A program made the position numbers and the translations under genes. Positions 58,101 through 64,000 of a DNA stretch of 64,000 nt are shown piece by piece. How positions within the stretch are numbered: position 1 is the stretch's first letter; each line of letters begins with the position of its first letter. This DNA is from Serripes groenlandicus (lineage: Eukaryota > Mollusca > Bivalvia > Cardiida > Cardiidae). The DNA lies in the NCBI GenBank assembly GCA_031761405.1, contig JASEVX010000001.1, positions 28,780,612 through 28,844,611 on the forward strand. The letters are read 5' to 3'. Below the pieces are notes generated by a model, which did not search any database, was not told the origin of the DNA, and was given only the letters and a program-made list of their open reading frames with translations.

Positions 58101-61100
58101 GTAAAAGTATTGCATGCAAAACTTTAACCAAAGTTGCAACACCGACGCCACCGCCGACGCCAACGCCGACGCACAAATGACTGTAATAGCTCTCATATTT
58201 TTCGAATAGTCGAGCTAAAAATGGCCATAATTTGCATGCAGGATAATGTTATCTTGATTGTTACATATGTGTGATGGTTGGAAAGGGTTGAATAAAGTTT
58301 CAATGCAATGCATCAAGTAGCTACTGAGACAATTACTCTTAAGGTAGTTGCACGCAAAACTTTAACCAGAATGTCTAAGTTAAAAAGGGACCATAATTTG
58401 CACTATAAGCAGAATAGCGTTATCTAACTTAATTATGTATATAGGTGTGATGATTGGGAAGGGTTGGCTAAGGTTTCAATGCAAAGCATCAGATAGTTAC
58501 TAAGTTATCCATTCTTAATGTAGTTTCACGCACAAATTTAACCAGAATTTCTATGTTAAAAATAGGGCCATTTGTCTTACTTGATTATGTATATAGGTGT
58601 GACGATTTGTAAGTTTCAATACAATACATTAGTGAGTAACCGAGCTATGGTGTAATACGAAAAAAAAACATAAATGGGTTTTTTCGCTTATAGGTAACAG
58701 GTGTGAGATTTTTTTTTTTTTTCAATAAACCATGAAGCTTTCTGAAATGAAACTGGAAAAATCCATGGGGGCCGCCATGTTGGATATGTATAAAAAGCAG
58801 ACGTTAAACACAGATTGAAAATTATTGTCGGCTTTTTAATCATTTTTTTTAAAATCGGTATTTTGGGTATGTATAAAATGAGCAGAAAAACACGGATTGA
58901 AAATTATTCTCGTCTTTTTAATCATTTTTTTTAAAATCGATATTTAAGATCATTAAAGTGTTGTGTTATGTGGGAATTACCATTTGTACGAAAAGTTAAA
59001 AAATATATTGAAATCTGTAAGAAATATGTTTTCCCGTTCGTCAAAACTAAATTTTGACTGTATCGTAGCCAAAGAAGGACGTGACATCATTTCCGTTACA
59101 CTTCATCTTGGCGTAACGTCAATGGAGCGACGTCGTTTCCCGCAAAAAAGTGGTATCAACATGAAAAACCCCAAATTCCTATACATGAGCTATTGACTCA
59201 CTCATTCAAAGTATAATTATTTATAAAACATTGTGGCAAAAGGATAACTTTCTCATTAGGAGCAATTGTTCTTGTGGCGACAATCTTTTCCTAAATCGTC
59301 TGTTGCATAGGCCTCAGAAACAGTCTCTAATAGGGATAGGGTTTAGCAGAAATGTGACCCCTTACATAATTTGTTCCAGTCATATTGACTGGTTGAAAAA
59401 GGCAGTCGCCAGGTGGCATCAGAAAAGGGCTGATCTATTTGCTTCTTTACCATAATGCAGGTGATCGATTAAGGATCATCTTGGCCCTAATGTTTTAATC
59501 TCGTTCATTATAAATGTATTCCTTGATTTTCTGAAAGTCTTTACTTTATTATTTTATGTTCATATAATAGCAATACGAATTCCAAATATGTTTTGATAAT
59601 GCAAGAAACATGACATTAACATTATTATTGTCTAGCCAATTACTTATAAATCCTTTTTTATGGCCAAAGTATGCTCTTTAATTTTTGTTTATAATTATCT
59701 TGCGTTTTTTTTTCGTAAATAGGTAGCACCTATAGATATATTATATGTACTTGCATACAGAACATTAACCAAGGTGTGACACCGACGCCGACACCAGGGT
59801 GAGTGTAATAGCTCTCATATTCTCCGAAAAGTCGAGCTAAAAATGAATACTCTATAATTTATAGACAAGGGATGTAACTTCCTCGTAAGCCATATTTCGC
59901 CAATGTTTGCATTTTGGTCCGTAAGACAGTGCGCTCGCCTACTCCAACGCTTATTAGTTACTGAGATATGGTCTTTAATGAAAGTACATGCAAAACATTA
60001 ACCAGCATTTCTTAAAGGGTGATAATTTGCATTTTATGCAGAATATATTAACCTAACTTGATTGTTTTTACATATGTGTGATGGTTGGAAAGGGTTGTAT
60101 AAAATGCATCAAGTAGTTACTAAGATATGGACTCTTAATCTTACACGCACAACTTTAACCTGATTAATAAAGTTTTTTAAAAAAAATGGCCATAACTTGC
60201 ATTAAATGCAAGACAGAATTATCCTACTTTTAAAATTATTTACATAGATGTGATAGTTGGGAAGCATTATAGAAAGTTTCAATGCAATACATCATTGCCA
60301 ACTTTCGGGAGTTATATAGGGGAAAAATAGTTAAATTGCTCCTACAAATTAGTTAATGAATAGATCATTTCATTTCAAACGAATATGTTAGTAAAAAATG
60401 TTCTCTTTAATATGATGTTTTTAATATGATTATATGAATTTTACATTTCAGTCATTTTTAAGGTTTTTGTTGGTCACCCAAAGTTACATTGAAATAAAAA
60501 AGGAGCTAAAGATTATTCTGCTTTATTAAGGTATTTAAAAACATCCGATCGATTCATTTCAAACGGTTCAAGATGCAGAATGTTTTTTCACTTTCATTTG
60601 TACTAATTTAATTATTGTTTGGTCCTTTTGGAACATTTATGTAAAAGTCGATGCTTCAGAAAGGTGAAATGCCTGTGTGTTGGTGTGTGTGGTATTGTGT
60701 CATATAGCGGGGTATCAATACCCCCATCAGCTTATCCCACCGTTTATGATCTGATAACGGAAGTTGGCTGACCATATTGATTTTTGTACAATTTAAGAGA
60801 TTTTATGAATTACAGTATTTGATTGTTTATGATTGTGATATATATAGACTTTCAAAGTCTATTGGAAAGTTGGCAAATAATTGCCGTTGGCCATTTACAC
60901 AGCCAAACTTGTTATAACAAGACAAATACTTGTATTTAAACATTTAGAAAGAATAAAAGAAAAAAAAATGTATGAATTGCAATCTGCCTTTTAAAATGAC
61001 GAATATAGATATAAAAATAATCTTCAATCATTGCAAAACATTTTTCTCTTTGTATACACGCGCATTGGAAGTTTATAAAATACAGCAGTATTAAAATTCG

Positions 61101-61757
61101 TCAAAGCCTTAAATAAACAAATATCAGAGTGTTCACTCATCTAGAATGGATCGAGACTGATAATATAATAAAACAAACATTCTATGACATAATTTACTCA
61201 ATCGGACAGCTTATGTAAACGAACGGTTTACGAACACACTTAAAATCAAAAGACTAAGGGTAAAATTTGAAACGTGATACATATACTTCACATTATGCAT
61301 GTAGTTATATATATAGCCTATTGTTCGCTTCACTTCTCTCCGTTGTACATTAACAGTATCGAGCAAGATCAAACGAACACATGCTCCAAATAGGCCAGGT
61401 TTCTTTTCCTAAAACAAAGCACATATGTATTTTTCCAAAAGTAAAGCGTATAACACAAAGACCTACCTTATATCGCAGTAGTTGTTGATATCGAATTTCC
61501 GTACTCCCATATTTATTCGGTTTAATAGAAACATATATCGTCCCTATGTCTGGACAACTCCGCAGTAACTTTTCTACCACACCCTGGCCCAGAAATCCCG
61601 GGCAGCCGGTAACAAGGACCGATTTTCCGCTGTAAAATTCCGGTATGGATACAGCCAGTTCCGCCTGAACTTTAGAATGTAGATTTACTGCTAAGGTATA
61701 TGCCGGTCCAAATTGCCGACGAAACCCAGCGCGTAAAATTAATCGGCATAGAGTCAT
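43102..61757 (-). CDS. FAR: Fatty acyl-CoA reductase (alcohol-forming), complete ten-exon gene
   Basis: Exons in transcript order: 61757-61467, 55401-55226, 54264-54192, 51195-51089, 50316-50094, 49600-49408, 48469-48397, 47510-47421, 46515-46386, 43260-43102 (TAG). They total 1515 nt, 504 residues, with every junction GT-AG and in phase. The enzyme reduces long-chain acyl-CoA to fatty alcohol with NADPH, for wax esters and ether lipids, usually at peroxisomal or ER membranes. Seen: SIPEFYSGKSVLVTG then the Rossmann motif TGCPGFLG (residues 50-57), DKDPNFSRKIIPFNGDVT, VIVHSAAFIKLNPSLR, AYIHVSSVFTNAELDHIKEE, catalytic YxxxK as YVYCK, MLPVDYVVNSLISTAW, and a Far_C region with a hydrophobic segment (FWYMTSYILPAVLKYLVALL) and EFPYDVKAIQW. 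About 34 arginine-containing residues precede the usual FAR start, so the true start could differ. Length otherwise fits the family (about 515). Most of the 17 kb of intron is repeats. Confidence 0.94.
44015..44155 (+). repeat. Dispersed repeat family D
   Basis: GAAAGTGAAATTATTACACT, AGAATTATGATTCTAATATT, CTTTTGAACAGTTTTAAAAC, ACTCTGGAGTGCAATACC. It lies in FAR intron 9. Confidence 0.65.
44245..44345. mobile_element. MITE family A, right-half fragment
   Basis: AAGTTGAAAACG, a hairpin region with TCTCTTTTTCCCCATAATG, and TTCAAAAGTCGTCTTCTGGA. Ends are absent. Confidence 0.4.
45040..45335 (-). mobile_element. tRNA-SINE type 2, minus strand
   Basis: TATATCACGGCGGCCAGTTT, AAGCAACTGGTTGCTTTTCC, and the degraded head GAGCCGCGACGCTACCAACT. 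Confidence 0.65.
45545..45850 (+). repeat. TTACTCATGTTTGTAACTCATGTGTG-type tandem repeat
   Basis: About 16-17-bp units (GTTACTCATGTTTGTAAC, TCATGTGTG) recur in two blocks separated by a repeat of ACCATGTTGTGTGTTTATTC. A frame of about 100 codons through it is a repeat artefact (cysteine-rich CLLLVCVTHVCKSC pattern). Confidence 0.75.
45982..46001 (+). repeat. (ATT)n microsatellite
   Basis: Six to seven ATT units in FAR intron 9. Confidence 0.9.
46535..46795 (-). mobile_element. tRNA-SINE type 1, full, minus strand
   Basis: Tail (ACACCGCTTTCAACG, CACGGTGTTTCCTGG), body (CGCAACCCTGAGAGCCAAGG), B-box (GACCGGGGTTCGAACC) and head (GAGGCGGACGCTC). Its tail starts about 20 bp from the FAR exon 9 acceptor, so it forms the upstream flank of that exon. 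Confidence 0.75.
46924..47060. mobile_element. MITE family A, truncated
   Basis: TTAACCCTTTCCGACATAC, GCAGCAGACGACTTG and a central GGCAAAAGGAGAATTTGCTC. The right half is missing. It lies in FAR intron 8. Confidence 0.55.
48205..48378. mobile_element. MITE family B, right two thirds
   Basis: AATTCCGTCTCAGCG, TCCACAGGAGGCGAAACG, TGATCCGGGTCAATACATTA, GTTTTCTCGCGGGACGGCTC. It sits 19 bp before the donor side of FAR exon 7. Confidence 0.65.
48595..48720. mobile_element. MITE family A, truncated
   Basis: ACCCTTTTCCACATACGC, CTGCAGCAGTCGACGTTTG and TGTGGCAAAAGGAGAG followed by a hairpin arm. The right terminus is lost. It lies in FAR intron 6. Confidence 0.5.
49025..49170 (-). repeat. Dispersed repeat family D, minus strand
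   Basis: GGTGCTGAACTCCAGAGTAT, AAAACTGTTTAAAAGTTGTC and AATCATAATTCTGGGATAAG are the complement of the family. It lies in FAR intron 6. Confidence 0.65.
50380..50660. mobile_element. MITE family A, rearranged copy
   Basis: AACCCTTTCGCATGCGAC, CTGCAGCAGACGACTTTG, a partial second left arm (CATACAACATATCTGCAGC), then ATGAGGGAATAGGTTA. The left arm looks duplicated. It lies in FAR intron 4. Confidence 0.5.
50690..50905 (+). mobile_element. tRNA-SINE type 2, partial
   Basis: GATGTCAATCCATAGGTTAT, TCGAACCAAGCTCGGTCAAC, GCGTCATTCGTCTCCGACCA. It lies in FAR intron 4. Confidence 0.55.
51216..51290. mobile_element. MITE family C fragment beside FAR exon 4
   Basis: ACTCCATCAGCACCAATGGC, AATACAGATTTAGATGAGTC: the left third of family C. 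It ends about 20 bp from the acceptor of FAR exon 4, so it forms part of the intron just outside the pyrimidine tract. Confidence 0.45.
51500..51745 (+). mobile_element. tRNA-SINE type 1, well preserved
   Basis: CCGCCACGGTGGTGTAGTGA, B-box GGTCGCGGGTTCG, body TTGGCGCTCAGGGTTGC, tail CCAGTAGTACTGGTAGC and AAGCGGCGTTCAATC. It is the best reference copy of this SINE in the window. It lies in FAR intron 3, antisense to the gene. Confidence 0.8.
51850..52365 (+). repeat. Element tail: two ~185-bp copies plus ACGCACGC microsatellite
   Basis: GGCCATAATCCAGTCATGCA and GAACCGAGCTCTCATCAATA at about 51998-52055 recur at about 52168-52230. CACGGACGCACGCAAGCAAG-type simple repeats follow at 52308-52355. 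It lies in FAR intron 3. Confidence 0.65.
52415..52606. mobile_element. MITE family A, degenerate
   Basis: ACGCTTTCTGACGCCTCTGC, AAACATTGTGACAAAAGAAG, TTTTCTTTTGCCACAATG, ending AAAAAGGGTTAA. It lies in FAR intron 3. Confidence 0.5.
52968..53098 (+). repeat. 30-bp tandem array, about 4.5 copies
   Basis: The unit TTTCCTAGGTAAGTTATCAG plus TATCAAGGCG is repeated nearly perfectly, giving a decapeptide repeat (FLGKLSVSRR) in one frame. It has grown inside a SINE tail (GTTTTTAGGCCGCTTTCAAC directly upstream). It lies in FAR intron 3, opposite strand. Confidence 0.9.
53190..53960 (-). repeat. Decayed repeat of the same type, minus strand
   Basis: GCCCTGGCGACCATGATGTA, CCTGACGGCCATGTTTTCAA, CACCAAAGGAACATTTGTGC, ending GACGACGGACATCGTGCGAG and TTGTGAGCTAAA. 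Lies in FAR introns 2-3 and contains a SINE head at 53210. Confidence 0.5.
53210..53290 (-). mobile_element. tRNA-SINE type 1 head fragment, minus strand
   Basis: TGACCCGGTCGGGGATCGAA, then AACCCGCGAACTTGCGCATC. Only the tRNA-like part remains. Confidence 0.6.
55497..58220 (+). repeat. Degenerate 150-170-bp repeat element in FAR intron 1
   Basis: Opens ACAAGAGCTGCCCGTAAGAC with CGCGCTCGACTAGTCC and closes with CGCCGACGCCAACGCCGACG then TTCGAATAGTCGAGCTAAAA. In between are diverged copies of GATGGTTGGGAAGGGTTGTA, CAATGCAATGCATCAAGTAG and AACTTTAACCAGAATTTCTA. It carries no coding potential and is interrupted by the 152-bp array at 56647-57668. Confidence 0.75.
56647..57668 (+). repeat. 152-bp tandem array, 6 copies, within a larger element
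   Basis: Starts of the ATCTAGGTCAAAGGTC block fall at about 56686, 56838, 56990, 57152, 57304 and 57456, a spacing of 152 bp with one of 162. The array is bounded by GATGTGTTTGTGAAACACTG with GATGCCCCCC on the left, and CAGACAGGCCAAAAACTATA with TGCCCCCG on the right, so it is a discrete insertion in the surrounding array. Each unit holds several AGGTCA half-sites. Confidence 0.9.
58221..58660 (+). repeat. Further copies of the CAATGCAATGCATCAAG repeat
   Basis: Two to three decayed units with TGTGATGGTTGGAAAGGGTT and AACTTTAACCAGAATGTCTA. Confidence 0.6.
59220..59345. mobile_element. MITE family A, right half
   Basis: AAACATTGTGGCAAAAGGAT, hairpin arm, CTTTTCCTAAATCGTCTG, and TAATAGGGATAGGGTTTA at the end. 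It lies in FAR intron 1. Confidence 0.45.
59740..60310 (+). repeat. Element tail plus second copy of the 55.5-kb repeat type
   Basis: 59740-59842 repeats the closing block (GACACCGACGCCGACACC, CGAAAAGTCGAGCTAAAAAT). A new opening block follows at about 59917 (GTCCGTAAGACAGTGCGCTC) with two CAATGCAAT-type units. Confidence 0.6.
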
Positions 61758-62429
61758 GTTGTCAGTTCAATTCAACACAACTGTTAGGTTGCCAGGGGAC
61801 ACATTCGTATTTGACCCATGTCGATATTTCATATATTTGGTGCGTTTGAAAATGAATTGATTTCTTAACTATATAACAATATATGGCATTTATTTCTTTA
61901 TTGACTTCTATCAATTGATGCATAAAAAATGTGGAGAAAATACGAACATTTGTATATGCTTACTCATATCATGTTCAAGAGCTTTCCAAGGGGAGGTCAA
62001 TCTCGATATCATTTGAGAAGCTGTTGTGTGACGAAAATTCAGATATTTCAAATAAGCTTTTCTACTAGAAGAATACTGATGACATGATGACATGGTATTT
62101 TGTATACATTTTCTATGTATGCATTGCTTGATTATTAAGTACGTGTACTTCAATTTTCTTCTGCATGTTTCCAGGAAGTAAGGACATTGTGCTGTTACGC
62201 TTTATTCTAGTATCGAAATGAACTTGTATGAACCGTGACAGCGAACCCGCTTGGGACGAATACTTCAAATTAATTCCCTTTGTCAATAGTCTGCCATTTA
62301 CACAATGGAGCACGTGTAAAATCCACAGGGGTTCTCTCGAAAAAAAATGTTTACCTATATAATATATATTGACAAGTGGTTGATGACAAATTTTGCAATT
62401 CTAAAAAAAAGTTAAAGTGAAGGTTTTTT

Positions 62430-63115
62430 TATTTATAAAATGACAAATATAAAAAAGGAATGACTTTTGAAAAATCAAAATCTTATCTACAAATAGAAAT
62501 TTCATGTCCGGTCAAAAACTAGGTTACTAGGCCAAATTTAAGAAAACTCTTGTTAACACTCTGGAAGCCACATTTTTGGCTTGAGCATGTTAAAAAAAAT
62601 GGCAGAATATTTGTCTACGTGATATCTAGGCCAAGTTCGAATATGAGTCATGTCAGGTCACTAGGACAAATTTAAGGAAAATCTTGTTAACACTCTTGAA
62701 GCCGCATTTCAATCTTGAGCACGTTGAAACTTTATCAGAAAGTTTGTCCTGGTAATATCTAGGCTAAGTTCGAATATGGGTCAAGTCATGTCAAAAACTG
62801 GGTCACTAGGCCAAATATAAGGGAAATCTTGTTAACACTCTAGAAGCCACATGTTTGGCTTGAGCATGTTGGAACTTGATGTCTTGATGATATCTTGGGT
62901 AAGTTCGAAAATTGGTCAGGTCAGGTCAACAACTAAGTCACTAGGTCAAATTGCAGAACAATCTAGTTAACACTATAGAGATCGCATTTTTGACTTGAGC
63001 AGCTTGAAATTTTGTCAGAAAGTTTGTCTTGATGATATTGCCATTGGCGCTGAAAGAGTTATGTCTTGAATAGCCCATTCTCAGGTGAGCGATTCCAGTG
63101 CCTCATGGCTCTCTT
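62430..63115 (+). repeat. About 140-bp degenerate tandem repeat, 4 copies
   Basis: Recurring blocks TCAAAAACTAGGTTACTAGG, CTTGTTAACACTCTGGAAGC, TTGGCTTGAGCATGTT and AGTTTGTCTTGATGATATC. It ends CTCAGGTGAGCGATTCCAGT and CTCATGGCTCTCTTG, a common closing block of decayed retroelement tails. It lies upstream of the FAR start. Confidence 0.65.
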
Positions 63116-63201
63116 GTTTTAAAAAGTATTAAGTCATTTGCTATATAATTCAGTACACATTAACAAAAGAAAAAAATATTGCATATTTGAGATTTCAACA
63201 C

Positions 63202-63521
63202 GGATCCGAACTTTTCAAGAAAGATCATTCCGTTTAACGGAGACGTCACTAAAGACAATATTGGTCTGACGGGTGACCTCTATGTTCAAGTGATCGACGA
63301 AGTATCCGTCATAGCTCACAGTGCTGCACTTATAAAGTTAAACCCATCGTTAAGGTACAATGTGATAGTTCTTACCATCTTACCTTTCTACAAGTCTCTT
63401 GCTATCCGTTTGATTCGTAAAAGTTACAATCGAACCAAACCTCTTGTAGGTTACCAACGAGCATCAACCTCGTGATGGTGCACTCGTTTGTGGTATATTC
63501 GTACTTTGGGACAAAAATGCA
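63202..63521 (+). pseudogene. Orphan inverted copy of FAR exon 2 with downstream intron
   Basis: Near-identical to the complement of about 55069-55378. It holds all of FAR exon 2 except its first eight codons, the exon's GT donor, and about 155 bp of the following intron. The reading frame stays open (DPNFSRKIIPFNGDVT..., with S to V, V to A and F to L changes), but the sequence before it lacks the original acceptor and pyrimidine tract. No Rossmann exon lies on this strand between 61757 and 63202. It looks like a recent inverted segmental duplication that left a dead exon. A second, divergent FAR gene running off the right edge is less likely. Confidence 0.8.
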
Positions 63522-63754
63522 ATAATACCATATTCATCTAAGTTTTGTATAGCACATATTGATATATCATACTTTACATTCATTTCTAAAACTGAATTAT
63601 CAAGGACTAATTTTGTCCTGTTGGTAGGTGCATTTGACTTTGTGCCGGGTTAGCTTGCGCGACGTCATAACCTTCTAACACGCTGTTGTAAGCAATATGT
63701 GACTTTGGTATTGTGCCATTTACAACATTAGTTCATTTTTAGCACAGCTAGATG

Positions 63755-63900
63755 TAACTTATTCATGCTGACTGTGTAAACAAACCAGTACTATGCCATG
63801 AAATGTGCCTTTCCCGAGGGCACTCTATTATGACCGCCGCGACGACTAGGGATCGAACTTGGAATGCCTGGTTCCAAATCCTCGACTTCCGGCGGCTTTC
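63755..63900 (-). mobile_element. tRNA-SINE type 3, minus strand
   Basis: GACTGTGTAAACAAACCAGT, GCCTTTCCCGAGGGCACTCT and TAGGGATCGAACTTGGAATG. Confidence 0.65.
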
Positions 63901-64000
63901 TAAATAATAAAGTAAAATATGAACAATGGAGATCTGTACTGCATATTTCACAAAAACCATCGTGTACCTTTTCCCAATGACGGGCTCAATGTAGCCTTGT

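Overview
The window is animal nuclear DNA, most probably from a bivalve mollusc. Three intron-rich protein genes sit in AT-rich sequence crowded with tRNA-headed SINEs, palindromic MITEs, decayed element tails and tandem arrays. Codon phase, GT-AG splice sites and family motifs agree across all three genes. The exact species cannot be read from the sequence, and there is one 200-bp assembly gap (20631-20830).

Left part (1-16.7 kb, + strand): a locus for seven-transmembrane receptors of the insect gustatory-receptor-like (Gr/GRL) superfamily. Two large paralogous first exons (4711-5688 and 7449-8456) each encode TM1-TM6. Both end at the same alignment position with a phase-0 donor. Only one set of 3' exons is visible (14746-14814, 15719-15808, 16604-16654), carrying TM7, the stop and a nearby poly(A) signal. 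The two first exons may therefore be alternative promoters/exons sharing one 3' end.

Middle (about 21.7-34.6 kb, + strand): a secreted ribonuclease T2 gene. Eight exons were found. The upstream exon with the start codon and signal peptide was not found and may lie in the gap. Both catalytic histidines are present, but the usual CAS II lysine is isoleucine.

Right part (43.1-61.8 kb, - strand): a complete ten-exon fatty acyl-CoA reductase (504 codons) converging on the RNase T2 gene. An inverted orphan copy of its exon 2 plus flanking intron lies at 63.2-63.5 kb.

Repeats account for much of the rest. Two MITE families are flanked by TTAA (piggyBac-like), one has GAGCCGTCC-type ends, and at least four are tRNA-headed SINE types. 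There are relics of PIF/Harbinger and Tc1-like transposases and long tandem arrays (23, 28, 30 and 152 bp). Nested insertions give a relative order of events: one MITE is inside a SINE, two MITEs share a single TTAA, and one SINE has an amplified head. The three genes show no evident shared pathway.
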